Notes under the pieces: model-generated | What the model was told of the DNA's origin: nothing | Databases searched by the model: none | The model's input: the letters and a program-made list of their open reading frames with translations, nothing else | Assembly (NCBI RefSeq): GCF_024349685.1 | Contig: NZ_AP025944.1 | Location: forward strand, 1,060,001 to 1,124,000 | Origin: Pseudomonas sp. LRP2-20 | Lineage (GTDB): Bacteria; Pseudomonadota; Gammaproteobacteria; Pseudomonadales; Pseudomonadaceae | DNA length: 64,000 bases | Direction: 5' to 3' | Translations under genes and position numbers: made by a program | Shown: positions 19,771 through 30,057 of the stretch, piece after piece | How the letters are laid out: every line of letters starts with the position of its first letter | How positions within the stretch are numbered: the stretch's first letter is position 1

Positions 19771-20008
19771 CCTGTGAGATCGAGCGCCGCCCGCGCGGCG
19801 CATCGCGAGCTGCGCTCGCTCCTACGTTTGTTTCCGGCCAGTAACGCCTGTGCCAGGCGCGCGCGACCGCCTTGTTGGTACGGCGCGATATCGCGCCATG
19901 CGCCTAGGCGTTCGCGCGAAAATCCCCCAAGGAATTACTGGCCCGAAACAAACGTAGGAGCGAGCGCAGCTCGCGATGCGCCGCGCGGGCGGCGCTCGAT
20001 CTCACAGG
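19771..20008. repeat. Large inverted repeat with 74-bp arms
   Basis: Arms 19771-19844 and 19935-20008 are reverse complements with one mismatch, spaced by 90 bp. The outer part contains GCGAGCTGCGCTCGCTCCTAC, related to Pseudomonas REP cores. The spacer has its own short palindromes (CGCCTGTGCCAGGCG and GGCGCGATATCGCGCC). This repeat fills the ~300-bp gap between the convergent ZIP gene and ptsO. It may be a compound REP/BIME element or a MITE-like insertion; it carries no gene. Confidence 0.85.
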
Positions 20009-20042
20009 CGCTGAAAGGGGTAAGTTGAGCCCCCTGAGGCCT

Positions 20043-20315
20043 TCACTCGCCTTCGTCGAAGTAGTTGTTGATAAGCGCCACCAGCGCTTCCAGCGCATCG
20101 TTATCCTGCTCCCCTTCGGTAAGCAGGTGCACCTGAGTGCCTTTGCCCGCAGCCAGCATCATCACCGCCATGATGCTCTTGCCATCCACCAGCTTGTCGG
20201 GCGCACGCCCGACACGGACCTGGCACGGGTACTTGCCGGCCACGCCGACGAACTTGGCTGCCGCCCGGGCATGCAGGCCCAGCTTGTTGATGATGGTGAT
20301 TTCGCGGGCGGGCAT
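20043..20315 (-). CDS. ptsO: Phosphocarrier protein NPr (nitrogen PTS HPr)
   Basis: NPr passes phosphate from PtsP (EI-Ntr) to PtsN in the regulatory nitrogen PTS. The 90-residue HPr fold has the phosphorylated His15 in NKLGLHARAAAKF and the DGKSIMAVMML serine region. The start ATG gives MPAREITIINK; the frame is open further upstream, into rapZ, without homology. It is the last gene of the rpoN-hpf-ptsN-rapZ-ptsO cluster, 20 bp after rapZ. Confidence 0.95.
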   Translation of the reverse strand: MPAREITIINKLGLHARAAAKFVGVAGKYPCQVRVGRAPDKLVDGKSIMAVMMLAAGKGTQVHLLTEGEQDNDALEALVALINNYFDEGE

Positions 20316-20335
20316 CGTGCGGTGGATCCTGTGGG

Positions 20336-21190
20336 CTAGAGGTCGCGGTGGCGGACCTGGACGTTTTTCAGAGATTGCTGCAGCAGTTGGCCGAGGCGTT
20401 CGGTGATGTAGACCGAGCGGTGGTGGCCACCCGTGCAGCCAATGGCGATGGTGACATAGGCGCGGTTGCTGGCAGCAAAGCGTGGCAGCCATTTGAGCAG
20501 ATAGCTGGAAATGTCGCTGAACATTTCCTCGACGTCCGGCTGTGCGGCCAGGTAATCGATGACCGGTTGCTCCAGGCCAGAATGTTCGCGCAGTTCCGGT
20601 TTCCAGTACGGGTTGGGCAGGCAGCGCACGTCGAACACCAGGTCGGCATCGACCGGCATACCGCGCTTGAAGCCGAACGACTCGACCAGGAAGGCGGTGC
20701 CCGGCTCGGGCTGGTTGAGCAGGCGCAGTTTGATCGAATCGCGCAGCTGGTAGAGGTTGAGATTGGTGGTGTCGATCTTCAGGTCGGCAAGGTCGGCAAT
20801 CGGCCCCAGCAGTTCACTTTCGACGCGGATCGCTTCGGCCAGCGAGCGCTCGGCGTTGGTCAGCGGGTGACGCCGACGGGTTTCCGAGAAACGCTTGAGC
20901 AGCGTGTCTTGGTCGGCATCGAGGAACAGCACATCACACTGGATGTGGCGCCCACGGGCCTCCGCCAACAGTTCGGGGAAGCGCGACAGGTGGCTGGGCA
21001 GGTTGCGCGCATCGATCGATACCGCCACCTTGGGTTGCAGCAGTTCGGTATTGATCAACGCGTTCTCTGCCAGCTGCGGTAGCAGCCCGGCGGGCAGGTT
21101 GTCGATGCAATAGAAACCGTTGTCTTCCAGCACATCAAGGGCGGTGCTCTTGCCGGAGCCGGACCGGCCGCTGACGATGATCAGGCGCAT
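20336..21190 (-). CDS. rapZ: RNase adapter protein / nucleotide-binding protein RapZ
   Basis: This is a 284-residue YvcJ/RapZ P-loop protein. Walker A is GRSGSGKST near the N-terminus ([23 protein letters not shown]), and the C-terminal domain has [18 protein letters not shown]. In E. coli RapZ controls GlmS levels by delivering GlmZ RNA to RNase E; whether Pseudomonas uses the same target is uncertain. It is cotranscribed with ptsN, 2 nt upstream. Confidence 0.95.
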   Translation of the reverse strand: MRLIIVSGRSGSGKSTALDVLEDNGFYCIDNLPAGLLPQLAENALINTELLQPKVAVSIDARNLPSHLSRFPELLAEARGRHIQCDVLFLDADQDTLLKRFSETRRRHPLTNAERSLAEAIRVESELLGPIADLADLKIDTTNLNLYQLRDSIKLRLLNQPEPGTAFLVESFGFKRGMPVDADLVFDVRCLPNPYWKPELREHSGLEQPVIDYLAAQPDVEEMFSDISSYLLKWLPRFAASNRAYVTIAIGCTGGHHRSVYITERLGQLLQQSLKNVQVRHRDL

Positions 21191-21192
21191 GT

Positions 21193-21660
21193 TCAGCTCC
21201 CGTTCTGCACGTCCAGGACGACTTGATACAACGCTTCGCTGCTGCTGGCGGCACGCAGGCGATCACGAACATCCTTGCGATCGAGCATGCTGGCGATCTG
21301 GCGGAGCAGTTCAAGGTGCGCATCGGTGGCGGCTTCTGGCACCAGCAGGACGAACAGCAAGTCCACAGGTGCACCGTCGATGGCGTCGAAATCAATGGGG
21401 GCGGCGAGGTGGAGCAGGGCACTTACCGGGCTCTCGCAACCCTTGAGACGGCAATGTGGAATTGCAATGCCATTGCCAAATCCAGTTGAGCCCAGTTTTT
21501 CGCGGGCGATCAGCTTCTCGAAGAGATCTTGCTCATCAAGCTCGGGGACTTCGCGGTGGACCGCAGCGGCGATCGTTTCCAGCGCGCGTTTTTTACTGCT
21601 GACGCCCGGCACATTCACCAGGGAACGGCCGGGGGTCAGGATGGTTTCAAGTCGGATCAT
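21193..21660 (-). CDS. ptsN: Nitrogen-regulatory PTS protein EIIA-Ntr
   Basis: PtsN is the terminal phospho-acceptor of the nitrogen PTS and regulates potassium, carbon and nitrogen functions by protein contact; it moves no sugar. The 155 residues contain His69 in [11 protein letters not shown] Gly/Asn loop ([11 protein letters not shown]) precedes it, as in other EIIA-Ntr proteins. It starts at the ATG giving [17 protein letters not shown] and lies 12 bp after hpf in the rpoN cluster. Confidence 0.95.
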   Translation of the reverse strand: MIRLETILTPGRSLVNVPGVSSKKRALETIAAAVHREVPELDEQDLFEKLIAREKLGSTGFGNGIAIPHCRLKGCESPVSALLHLAAPIDFDAIDGAPVDLLFVLLVPEAATDAHLELLRQIASMLDRKDVRDRLRAASSSEALYQVVLDVQNGS

Positions 21661-21672
21661 GGATGAGAGGGA

Positions 21673-21981
21673 TCAGCGGGCTGCTGCACCTTGCAGCAGG
21701 CTTTGCTGTTTTTCCTTGTGTTTTTTCAGTTGGCGGTCGAGCTTGTCGGCCAAGGCGTCGATCGCTGCATACATGTCTTCGTGTTCGGCGTTGGCAACCA
21801 CTTCACCGCCGGGAATCTGCAGGGTCGCCTCGACCTTCTGCTGCAGCTTCTCGACTTTCATGATGACCTGCACGTTGGTGATCTTGTCGAAGTGACTTTC
21901 CACGCGAGCGAGCTTTTCAAGCACATAATCGCGCAGTGGCTGGGTGACTTCTACATGCTGTCCACTGATATTGACTTGCAT
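21673..21981 (-). CDS. hpf: Ribosome hibernation promoting factor
   Basis: This is a short-form (102-residue) HPF/RaiA protein that binds the 30S decoding region to promote 100S dimers in stationary phase. It begins MQVNISGQHVEVTQPLRDYV and ends in a basic Lys-rich tail (KLDRQLKKHKEKQQ). It has an AGGAGAAG ribosome-binding site. It lies 78 bp downstream of rpoN in the conserved cluster. Confidence 0.95.
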   Translation of the reverse strand: MQVNISGQHVEVTQPLRDYVLEKLARVESHFDKITNVQVIMKVEKLQQKVEATLQIPGGEVVANAEHEDMYAAIDALADKLDRQLKKHKEKQQSLLQGAAAR

Positions 21982-22059
21982 ACAGCTTCTCCTTTGTTGC
22001 CCGTGCATAAAGAGGCAGGTATTGCACCTGCCCCACAAACGCTGTGGCACATCCAGGGG

Positions 22060-23553
22060 CTACATCAGTCGCTTGCGCTCGCTCGACGGTGCGATGCCGA
22101 GGGACTCGCGGTACTTGGCGACGGTGCGACGGGCTACCTGGATGCCTTGTGCCTCCAGTAAACCAGCGATCTTGCTGTCACTCAATGGCTTTTTCTGATT
22201 TTCCGCTGCAACCAGTTTCTTGATGATCGCGCGAATCGCCGTAGACGAGCATTCTCCGCCTTCGGCGGTGCTGACGTGGCTGGAGAAAAAGTACTTCAGT
22301 TCGTAGATGCCACGCGGGGTGTGCATGTATTTCTGCGTGGTCACCCGCGAAATGGTCGACTCATGCATGCCCACCGCTTCGGCGATGTCATGCAGGACCA
22401 GTGGCTTCATCGCTTCGTCGCCATGGTCGAGGAAGCCGCGCTGGTGCTCGACGATCTGCGTGGCGACCTTCATCAGCGTTTCGTTGCGGCTTTGCAGGCT
22501 CTTGATGAACCAGCGCGCCTCTTGCAGCTGGTTGCGCATGAAGGTGTTGTCGGCGCTGGTATCGGCGCGGCGGACGAAGCCGGCGTACTGCGGGTTGACC
22601 CGCAGGCGTGGGATCGCTTCCTGGTTCAGCTCGACCAGCCAGCGGTCGCTGTCCTTGCGCACGATCACGTCAGGCACCACGTATTCCGGTTCGCTGGACT
22701 CGATCTGTGAACCGGGCCGCGGGTTGAGGCTCTGCACCAGTTCGATCACCTGGCGCAGTTCGTCTTCCTTGAGCTTCATGCGGCGCATCAGCTGGCTGTA
22801 GTCGCGGCTGCCGAGCAGGTCGATGAAATCGGTGACCAGGCGCTGGGCTTCGCCCATCCACGGCGTGCTGGCGGGCAGCTGGCGCAATTGCAGCAGCAGG
22901 CACTCGCCGAGGTTGCGGGCACCGACGCCGGCCGGCTCGAACTGCTGGATGCGGTGCAGCACCGCTTCGACCTCGTCGAGCTCGATATCCAGCTCCGGGT
23001 CGAAGCCTGCGCAGATCTCTTCGAGGGTGTCTTCCAGGTAGCCCTGGCCGTTGATGCTGTCGATCAGGGTGACGGCGATCAGGCGGTCGGTATCGGACAT
23101 CGGTGCCAGGTTCAGTTGCCACAGCAGGTGGCTCTGCAGGCTTTCGCCGGCCGATGTGCGGGTGGTGAAGTCCCACTCGTCGTCATCGTTGCTCGGCAGG
23201 CTGCTGGCGCTGGTCTGGTAGATGTCTTCCCAGGCGGTGTCGACCGGCAACTCGTTGGGGATGCGCTCGTTCCACTCACCGTCTTCCAGGGTTTCGGCAC
23301 TGCTGGTGCTTTCCTGGAAGCTGGTGTCCTGGACTTCGGCGGCCGGCTTGTTCTCGGCGTTGTCCGCCATCGGGTCGCTGTTGTCGAAGTCGTCGCCGTC
23401 TTCCTGACGTTCGAGCATCGGATTGGATTCCAGCGCTTCCTGGATTTCCTGCTGGAGGTCCAGGGTGGAGAGCTGGAGTAGGCGGATGGCCTGTTGCAAC
23501 TGCGGTGTCATCGTCAGTTGCTGGCCCATTTTTAGGACGAGCGATGGTTTCAT
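22060..23553 (-). CDS. rpoN: RNA polymerase sigma-54 factor RpoN
   Basis: RpoN directs polymerase to -24/-12 promoters that need an enhancer-binding ATPase. The 497-residue protein has the Gln/Leu-rich activator-interacting region I ([20 protein letters not shown]), an acidic region II (about 50-110), and the RpoN box [10 protein letters not shown] near the C-terminus. A likely client promoter lies in this window upstream of gcvH, with its activator gene at 61921-63429. The promoter is expected in the 176 bp between this gene and lptB. Confidence 0.98.
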   Translation of the reverse strand: MKPSLVLKMGQQLTMTPQLQQAIRLLQLSTLDLQQEIQEALESNPMLERQEDGDDFDNSDPMADNAENKPAAEVQDTSFQESTSSAETLEDGEWNERIPNELPVDTAWEDIYQTSASSLPSNDDDEWDFTTRTSAGESLQSHLLWQLNLAPMSDTDRLIAVTLIDSINGQGYLEDTLEEICAGFDPELDIELDEVEAVLHRIQQFEPAGVGARNLGECLLLQLRQLPASTPWMGEAQRLVTDFIDLLGSRDYSQLMRRMKLKEDELRQVIELVQSLNPRPGSQIESSEPEYVVPDVIVRKDSDRWLVELNQEAIPRLRVNPQYAGFVRRADTSADNTFMRNQLQEARWFIKSLQSRNETLMKVATQIVEHQRGFLDHGDEAMKPLVLHDIAEAVGMHESTISRVTTQKYMHTPRGIYELKYFFSSHVSTAEGGECSSTAIRAIIKKLVAAENQKKPLSDSKIAGLLEAQGIQVARRTVAKYRESLGIAPSSERKRLM

Positions 23554-23729
23554 GGCTGGGGCTTAATACCTTGTTCGCCGGCGCGCATGCGCCATCCACT
23601 ACACGAGGGCGCCGGAGCGCCAAATTCAAGCAAGTTTTATGCCTTAAATTGTAGCGTTTGCCTAGAGCACTGTAACAACTTAAGCCCCGACAGGGCGTTA
23701 ATGCCAGCGCTCCAGGCAGGTCCCAGGGG

Positions 23730-24455
<726 letters not shown>

Positions 24456-24980
24456 TTACTCGGCCTTCTTCTTCGGCTGGATCACCATGTCGATGCGCTG
24501 ACGTGGTTGAGTCACGTTGCCACCGCGACCGGCGGTCGCAACCTGGGTCTTGGTGTTGTAGACGATCTTCTCGCCTTCGGTGGTGTTGCCTTCGTTCTCG
24601 ACCTTGGCGCGATCGGTGAGGATCACCGTGTCTTTCTGCGCCTGGTACTGGATGGTCACCGCCCAGCCCTTCATCTTGTCAGGCTTGGCCGTGCTCTGCT
24701 GCTGCTCGAAGTAGGCCAGGTTGCCCACCGACGTCACCACGTCGATGTCGCCATTGGCGGCACGGGTCATGGTTACGGTGTTGCCTTTGATCATCATCGA
24801 GCCCTGGGTGATGATCACATCGCCGGTATAGGTGGCCACGCCTTGCTTGTCGTCCAGGTGCGCGTTGTCGGCCTGGATGCGAATAGGCTGGTCACGGTCG
24901 GTCGGCAGGGCGAAGGCGCTCGCGCTTCCCAGTGCTGCGCTCAGGCTGAGCAAAAGGGGGAGGGTTTTAACGAGCCTCAT
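24456..24980 (-). CDS. lptA: LPS transport periplasmic protein LptA
   Basis: LptA is the periplasmic beta-jellyroll bridge that carries LPS from LptC to LptD. It is 174 residues long, with a signal peptide (VKTLPLLLSLSAALGSASAFA) ending near residue 24. The OstA-type repeat region has QADNAHLDDKQGVATYTGDV and MKGWAVTIQYQ, and the tail is Lys-rich. The ATG is preceded by GAGGAC and overlaps the end of lptC by 14 bp, so translation is probably coupled. Confidence 0.95.
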   Translation of the reverse strand: MRLVKTLPLLLSLSAALGSASAFALPTDRDQPIRIQADNAHLDDKQGVATYTGDVIITQGSMMIKGNTVTMTRAANGDIDVVTSVGNLAYFEQQQSTAKPDKMKGWAVTIQYQAQKDTVILTDRAKVENEGNTTEGEKIVYNTKTQVATAGRGGNVTQPRQRIDMVIQPKKKAE

Positions 24981-25539
24981 ACTGTCCTCTTACGTTAGAG
25001 AGCAAGTCCATCTTGCCTTCTTTCAAATACGCTTTCATTCCCTTGCCTGTGGTTGTGCCACCGGCGCCGTCGATTCTAACGGCTTGCTCGGTCTGAGCAT
25101 ATTGCTTCTGCGGGAATACGGTCATGCGCGAGCTGGTGATGATGGTGTCGCGCTGCTTTTCGTCGGTGCGGGCGACCCGCACCTGGTCGATCAGTTCGAC
25201 TTCGCTGCCGTCGGGGTTGACCTCGGCGCGCAGGCTCTGCACGTGCCACGGGTATTCAGTGCCGCGGTACATGTGCAGGTCGGGCGTGGTCACCAGGGTG
25301 ACCTCGCTGGCCTTGAGGTGTTCGACCTTGTCGGCGGTCATTTCGTATTGCAGCTTGCCATCGGGCAGGAACTGCACGCTGTGTGCGTTGATCGCATAGT
25401 AGTCGATGGCGCTTTCGTCGACCTGGGCCTTTGGTTCCTCGAGGAAGCGCTCCGGGCTGACATTCCAGTAGCCGACCGCCACCAGCAGGGCGGCGATGAC
25501 CACGAGCAGCGCAATGTTGCGGGCTTTCTTGCTGAGCAT
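24967..25539 (-). CDS. lptC: LPS export protein LptC
   Basis: LptC is a bitopic inner-membrane protein that accepts LPS from LptBFG and passes it to LptA. The 190 residues have one N-terminal anchor (ARNIALLVVIAALLVAVGYW) and a periplasmic beta-jellyroll (SVQFLPDGKLQYEMTADKVE). It starts 8 bp after the kdsC stop and overlaps lptA. Context and topology make the call firm. Confidence 0.94.
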   Translation of the reverse strand: MLSKKARNIALLVVIAALLVAVGYWNVSPERFLEEPKAQVDESAIDYYAINAHSVQFLPDGKLQYEMTADKVEHLKASEVTLVTTPDLHMYRGTEYPWHVQSLRAEVNPDGSEVELIDQVRVARTDEKQRDTIITSSRMTVFPQKQYAQTEQAVRIDGAGGTTTGKGMKAYLKEGKMDLLSNVRGQYEAR

Positions 25540-25547
25540 GGGCGGCC

Positions 25548-26072
25548 TTAAAGGTAATTGGCGTTGGCAGCGTCCAGGGTGCCCTGGGCCTGCATGATCA
25601 GTTCACAGAACTCGCGAGCGGCACCTTCGCCACCCCGTGCCTGGGTCACGCCATGGGCGTGCTGGCGTACGAATGGTGCGGCATTGGCCACCGCCATGCC
25701 CAGCCCGACTCGGCGAATCACCGGCAGGTCGGGAAGGTCGTCGCCCAGGTAGGCGACCTGTTCATAGCTTAGGCCCAGTTCGGCGAGCAGGCCGTCCAGC
25801 ACCACCAGTTTGTCCTCGCGGCCCTGGAACAGGTGGGGGATGCCGAGGTTCTTCGCCCGGCGCTCGACCACCGGGGTCTTGCGCCCGCTGATGATCGCCG
25901 TGGTCACGCCCGAGGTCATGAGCATCTTGATGCCTTGGCCGTCGAGGGTATTGAAGGTCTTGAATTCGCTGCCGTCTTCAAGGAAGTACAGGCGGCCGTC
26001 GGTGAGCACGCCGTCCACGTCGAACACGGCGAGCTTGATGGCCTTGCCACGTTGCATCAGGTCTTGGTTCAT
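25548..26072 (-). CDS. kdsC: 3-deoxy-D-manno-octulosonate 8-phosphate phosphatase
   Basis: KdsC is a HAD phosphatase that releases Kdo from Kdo-8-phosphate for the LPS inner core. HAD motif I is FDVDGVLTDG (Asp18, Asp20), with the TAIISGRKTPVV and YLGDDLPDLPVI motifs following. The start given (MNQDLMQRG, 174 residues) has GAGAG about 8 nt upstream; an ATG two codons earlier is possible. It sits between kdsD and lptC, joining Kdo synthesis to LPS export. Confidence 0.95.
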   Translation of the reverse strand: MNQDLMQRGKAIKLAVFDVDGVLTDGRLYFLEDGSEFKTFNTLDGQGIKMLMTSGVTTAIISGRKTPVVERRAKNLGIPHLFQGREDKLVVLDGLLAELGLSYEQVAYLGDDLPDLPVIRRVGLGMAVANAAPFVRQHAHGVTQARGGEGAAREFCELIMQAQGTLDAANANYL

Positions 26073-26087
26073 AGTCATGACTCTCGG

Positions 26088-27062
26088 TTACATGACGCCT
26101 GCGCGCAGCAGGTCGTGCATGTTCAGCGCGCCGGTCGGGCAGTTGTTACGGTCGACCACCACCAGCGCGTTGATCTTGTGATCTTCCATGATTTTCAGCG
26201 CTTCGGCGGCGAGCATCTCGGCGCGAGCGGTCCTGCCGTGCACGGTCATCACCTGGTCGATCAGGGTGGTGTGCACATCGATGTTGCGGTCCAGGCTGCG
26301 GCGCAGGTCGCCATCGGTGAAGATCCCGGCCAGGGTGCCGTCCTGCTCCAGGACCACGGTCATGCCCAGGCCCTTGCGCGACATTTCCAGCAGTGCGTCC
26401 TTGAGCAATGTGCCGCGTTGAACCTGTGGCAGCTCGTCGCCGGAATGCATGACATTCTCGACCTTGAGCAGCAGGCGCCGGCCCAGTGCACCGCCGGGGT
26501 GCGAGAAGGCGAAGTCTTCTGCGGTGAAACCGCGCGCTTCGAGCAGGGCGATGGCCAGCGCGTCGCCCAGCACCAGCGCGGCGGTGGTGGAGGAGGTCGG
26601 GGCCAGATTGAGCGGGCAGGCTTCCTGTGCGACGCGGGCATCGAGGTTGACCTCGGCTGCCTGGGCCAGTGGCGAGTCCGGGTTGCCGGTCAGGCTGATC
26701 AGCTGGATGCCAAGGCGCTTGATCAACGGCAGCAGGGTAACGATTTCGGCCGTGCTGCCCGAATTGGACAGCGCCAGGATCACATCATTGCGGGTAATCA
26801 TGCCCATGTCGCCGTGGCTGGCCTCGGCGGGGTGCACGAAGAATGCCGGTGTGCCGGTGCTGGCCAGGGTGGCGGCGATCTTGTTGCCGATATGCCCTGA
26901 CTTGCCCATGCCGACCACCACCACGCGGCCCGTGCTGGCCAGGATCAGCTCGCAGGCCTTGACGAAGTTCGCGTCGATGCTGGCTGCCAGGCCCTGTACG
27001 GCCTCCAACTCCAGGCGCAAGGTGCGCTGGGCGGACTGGATCAGCTCATTGGATTGGCTCAT
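26088..27062 (-). CDS. kdsD: D-arabinose 5-phosphate isomerase KdsD
   Basis: KdsD converts ribulose-5-phosphate to arabinose-5-phosphate, the first step to Kdo. The 324 residues comprise an N-terminal SIS domain (VVVGMGKSGHIGNKIAATLAST, HPAEASHGDMGMI) and two C-terminal CBS domains. The start MSQSNELIQSAQRTLRLE is preferred; the frame stays open 29 codons upstream without homology. It heads the kdsD-kdsC-lptCAB operon, and a TATAAT on its strand at 27094-27099 could be the -10 box, though no good -35 is seen. Confidence 0.95.
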   Translation of the reverse strand: MSQSNELIQSAQRTLRLELEAVQGLAASIDANFVKACELILASTGRVVVVGMGKSGHIGNKIAATLASTGTPAFFVHPAEASHGDMGMITRNDVILALSNSGSTAEIVTLLPLIKRLGIQLISLTGNPDSPLAQAAEVNLDARVAQEACPLNLAPTSSTTAALVLGDALAIALLEARGFTAEDFAFSHPGGALGRRLLLKVENVMHSGDELPQVQRGTLLKDALLEMSRKGLGMTVVLEQDGTLAGIFTDGDLRRSLDRNIDVHTTLIDQVMTVHGRTARAEMLAAEALKIMEDHKINALVVVDRNNCPTGALNMHDLLRAGVM

Positions 27063-27188
27063 GTCGAAAACACTGCCTGAAGAAAAGGCGGCGATTATAG
27101 CCGCAATGTAAGAAAGCCTCATCCATTGGATTGCCTGAACATTTGTCATGAAACCCTGTCGTTGCCCTGAACGACACGTTGCATGGCC

Positions 27189-27218
27189 TTGGGGGCGAGG
27201 GGGCAGCGGTGCTATAGT
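27189..27218 (+). promoter_or_regulatory. Candidate sigma-70 promoter of mlaFEDCB
   Basis: TTGGGG and TATAGT are spaced by 18 bp, placing transcription about 85 bp before mlaF. The -10 is good, the -35 partial. Confidence 0.45.
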
Positions 27219-27308
27219 TCGCCGCTATTCGGCCTGCCAAGGGCGCGTGTGTCTTCAAGATGAAGGCCGGCGTCCATTAGTGCGAGGCTGCACTAGCAAG
27301 GAGTCTAG

Positions 27309-28118
27309 ATGAGTGTGGATAGCGCCTACGCGGTCGAGTTGAAGGGAGTCACCTTCAAGCGCGGTTCGCGCAGCATTTTCAGCAATGTCGACATCCGTAT
27401 CCCGCGCGGCAAGGTCACCGGGATCATGGGGCCGTCGGGTTGCGGCAAGACCACGCTGCTACGCCTGATGGGCGCGCAGCTACGGCCGTCGAGCGGTGAA
27501 GTGTGGGTGGCGGGGCAGAACCTGCCGAGCCTTTCGCGCAGCGACTTGTTCGACGCACGCAAGCAGATGGGCGTGCTGTTCCAGAGCGGCGCGCTGTTCA
27601 CCGATCTCGATGTGTTCGAGAACGTCGCTTTTCCGTTGCGCGTGCATACCCAGCTTTCGGACGAGATGATCCGCGACATCGTGTTGATGAAACTGCAGGC
27701 CGTGGGCCTGCGCGGTGCCATCGACCTGATGCCGGACGAACTGTCCGGCGGCATGAAGCGCCGGGTGGCGCTGGCCCGGGCGATTGCCCTGGACCCGCAG
27801 ATCCTGATGTACGACGAACCGTTCGTCGGCCAGGACCCGATTGCCATGGGTGTGCTCGTGCGGCTGATCCGCCTGCTCAACGATGCCCTGGGTATCACCA
27901 GCATCGTGGTTTCCCACGACCTGGCCGAAACTGCCAGTATCGCCGACTACATCTATGTGGTCGGCGATGGCCAGGTGCTGGGCCAGGGTACGCCCGACGA
28001 ACTGATGGGCTCGGACAATCCGCGCATTCGCCAGTTCATGAAAGGTGACCCGGACGGCCCGGTGCCATTCCACTTTCCCGCGCCTGACTACCGCGCCGAT
28101 CTGCTGGGAGCGCGGTGA
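27309..28118 (+). CDS. mlaF: Phospholipid ABC transporter ATPase MlaF
   Basis: MlaF is the ATPase of the Mla system that keeps outer-membrane lipid asymmetry; in P. putida the locus is known as ttg2 (toluene tolerance). The 269 residues carry Walker [12 protein letters not shown], signature [14 protein letters not shown] and Walker [14 protein letters not shown]. The start [14 protein letters not shown] has an AAGGAG site. The stop overlaps the mlaE start (ATGA arrangement), indicating coupled synthesis. Confidence 0.97.
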   Translation: MSVDSAYAVELKGVTFKRGSRSIFSNVDIRIPRGKVTGIMGPSGCGKTTLLRLMGAQLRPSSGEVWVAGQNLPSLSRSDLFDARKQMGVLFQSGALFTDLDVFENVAFPLRVHTQLSDEMIRDIVLMKLQAVGLRGAIDLMPDELSGGMKRRVALARAIALDPQILMYDEPFVGQDPIAMGVLVRLIRLLNDALGITSIVVSHDLAETASIADYIYVVGDGQVLGQGTPDELMGSDNPRIRQFMKGDPDGPVPFHFPAPDYRADLLGAR

Positions 28119-28915
28119 TGCGCAGAAAATCCTTACTCGAACGTATCCGCCTGCTCGGGCGCTCGGCGATCGACGTGCTGGCGGTGCTCGGGCGTTCGTG
28201 CCTGTTCCTGTTCCATGCACTGATCGGCCGTGGCGGCATCGGCGGTGGTTTCCAGTTGCTGACCAAGCAGCTGTACTCGGTGGGCGTGCTGTCGCTGGCG
28301 ATCATTGTCGTTTCCGGCGTGTTCATCGGCATGGTGCTGGCCCTGCAGGGCTACAGCATCCTGACCAAGTACGGCTCCGAGCAGGCGGTCGGGCAGATGG
28401 TCGCCCTGACCCTGCTGCGTGAGCTCGGCCCGGTGGTCACCGCGCTGTTGTTCGCCGGCCGCGCCGGTTCTGCACTGACCGCCGAAATCGGCAACATGAA
28501 GTCCACCGAGCAGCTGTCGAGCCTGGAAATGATCGGCGTCGACCCGCTCAAGTACATCGTCGCGCCACGCCTGTGGGCCGGTTTCATCTCGCTGCCGCTG
28601 CTGGCGCTGATCTTCAGCGTGGTCGGCATCTGGGGTGGTTCGTGGGTCGCGGTCGACTGGCTGGGCGTTTACGAAGGCTCGTTCTGGGCCAACATGCAGA
28701 ACAGTGTTTCCTTTACCGACGACGTGCTCAACGGGCTGATCAAGAGCCTGGTGTTCGCCTTCGTCACGACCTGGATTGCCGTGTTCCAGGGGTACGACTG
28801 CGAACCCACCTCAGAGGGGATCAGCCGTGCCACCACCAAGACCGTGGTCTATGCCTCGTTGGCAGTACTGGGTCTGGACTTTATTCTGACCGCCTTGATG
28901 TTTGGAGATTTCTGA
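28118..28915 (+). CDS. mlaE: Phospholipid ABC transporter permease MlaE
   Basis: This is a 265-residue inner-membrane permease of the MlaE family. It has the conserved [12 protein letters not shown] and [23 protein letters not shown] segments and several membrane helices. The ATG at 28118 overlaps the mlaF stop; a GTG one codon earlier is less likely. Its own stop overlaps mlaD in the same way. It forms the membrane core with MlaF, MlaB and MlaD. Confidence 0.97.
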   Translation: MRRKSLLERIRLLGRSAIDVLAVLGRSCLFLFHALIGRGGIGGGFQLLTKQLYSVGVLSLAIIVVSGVFIGMVLALQGYSILTKYGSEQAVGQMVALTLLRELGPVVTALLFAGRAGSALTAEIGNMKSTEQLSSLEMIGVDPLKYIVAPRLWAGFISLPLLALIFSVVGIWGGSWVAVDWLGVYEGSFWANMQNSVSFTDDVLNGLIKSLVFAFVTTWIAVFQGYDCEPTSEGISRATTKTVVYASLAVLGLDFILTALMFGDF

Positions 28916-29400
28916 TGCAAAACCGCACCCTGGAAATCGGTGTCGGCCTGTTCCTCCTGGCCGGGATCCTGGCGCTGCTGCTGCTGGCCCTGCGCGTCAG
29001 CGGGCTGTCCGCCAGCCCGAGCAGCGATACCTATAAAGTTTATGCGTACTTCGACAATATCGCCGGTTTGACGGTCAGAGCTAAAGTGACCATGGCCGGT
29101 GTAACGATCGGCAAGGTCACCGCCATCGATCTGGACCGTGATTCCTACACCGGTCGGGTGACCCTGCAGCTGGACAAGTCGGTCAACAACCTGCCGACCG
29201 ACTCCACTGCTTCGATCCTGACCGCCGGCTTGCTTGGCGAGAAATACATCGGTATCAGCGTGGGCGGTGAAGAAGACGTGCTCAAGGATGGTTCGACCAT
29301 CCATGACACTCAGTCGGCGCTGGTGCTGGAAGATCTGATTGGCAAGTTCCTGCTCAACTCCGTTGGCAAGGAACCCAAAGAAGCGCAACCGGCTAATTAA
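28915..29400 (+). CDS. mlaD: Outer-membrane lipid asymmetry MCE-domain protein MlaD
   Basis: MlaD is anchored by one N-terminal helix (EIGVGLFLLAGILALLLLAL) and forms the hexameric periplasmic MCE ring on MlaFEB. The MCE domain is visible from YKVYAYFDNIAGLTVRAKV through ILTAGLLGEKYIGI. The 161 residues match the family. The start ATG overlaps the mlaE TGA. The protein ends EAQPAN, 9 bp before mlaC. Confidence 0.96.
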   Translation: MQNRTLEIGVGLFLLAGILALLLLALRVSGLSASPSSDTYKVYAYFDNIAGLTVRAKVTMAGVTIGKVTAIDLDRDSYTGRVTLQLDKSVNNLPTDSTASILTAGLLGEKYIGISVGGEEDVLKDGSTIHDTQSALVLEDLIGKFLLNSVGKEPKEAQPAN

Positions 29401-29409
29401 GGAGTTTCC

Positions 29410-30057
29410 ATGATTTCGATCCTGCGACGTGGCCTGCTGGTGCTGCTGGCGGCCTTCCCCCTGATGACCCTGGCCGCGCAGTCGCCGCATGACGTGGTTC
29501 AGAGCACCACCACTGAGTTGCTCAGCGATCTGAAGGCCAACAAGGAGCAGTACAAGACCAACCCGAATGCCTTCTACGATTCGCTCAACCGCATTCTCGG
29601 TCCGGTAGTGGATGCTGAAGGCATCTCGAAAAGCATCATGACCGTCAAGTACTCGCGCAAGGCCACCCCTGCGCAGATTCAGCGCTTCCAGGACAACTTC
29701 AAGCGCAGCCTGTTTCAGTTCTATGGCAATGCGCTGCTGGAGTACAACAACCAGGGCATCACCGTCGACCCGGCCAAGGCTGATGACGGCAAGCGCGCCA
29801 GTGTCGGCATGAAGGTTACCGGCAACAACGGTGCGGTCTATCCGGTGCAATACACCCTGGAAAACCTCGGCGGTGAGTGGAAGGTACGCAACGTCATCGT
29901 CAACGGCATCAATATCGGCAAGCTGTTCCGCGACCAGTTCGCCGATGCCATGCAGCGCAATGGCAACGACCTGGACAAGACCATCGACGGCTGGGCCGGC
30001 GAAGTGGCCAAGGCCAAGGAAGCTGCCGACAACTCGCCAGAGAAGACCGTCAAATGA
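29410..30057 (+). CDS. mlaC: Periplasmic phospholipid-binding protein MlaC
   Basis: MlaC shuttles phospholipid between the outer-membrane MlaA complex and MlaFEDB. It is 215 residues long with a Sec signal (LVLLAAFPLMTLAAQ) and the Tol-tolerance/MlaC fold (QRFQDNFKRSLFQFYGNALLEY, GGEWKVRNVIVNGINIG). An AAGGAG site lies 5 nt before the ATG. Its stop overlaps the mlaB start. Confidence 0.96.
   Translation: MISILRRGLLVLLAAFPLMTLAAQSPHDVVQSTTTELLSDLKANKEQYKTNPNAFYDSLNRILGPVVDAEGISKSIMTVKYSRKATPAQIQRFQDNFKRSLFQFYGNALLEYNNQGITVDPAKADDGKRASVGMKVTGNNGAVYPVQYTLENLGGEWKVRNVIVNGINIGKLFRDQFADAMQRNGNDLDKTIDGWAGEVAKAKEAADNSPEKTVK

Noticed and set aside
22060..23553. Possible frameshift in rpoN because of its long acidic region
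   Set aside because: The frame is continuous from region I to the RpoN box at the usual length; the acidic stretch is normal region II.
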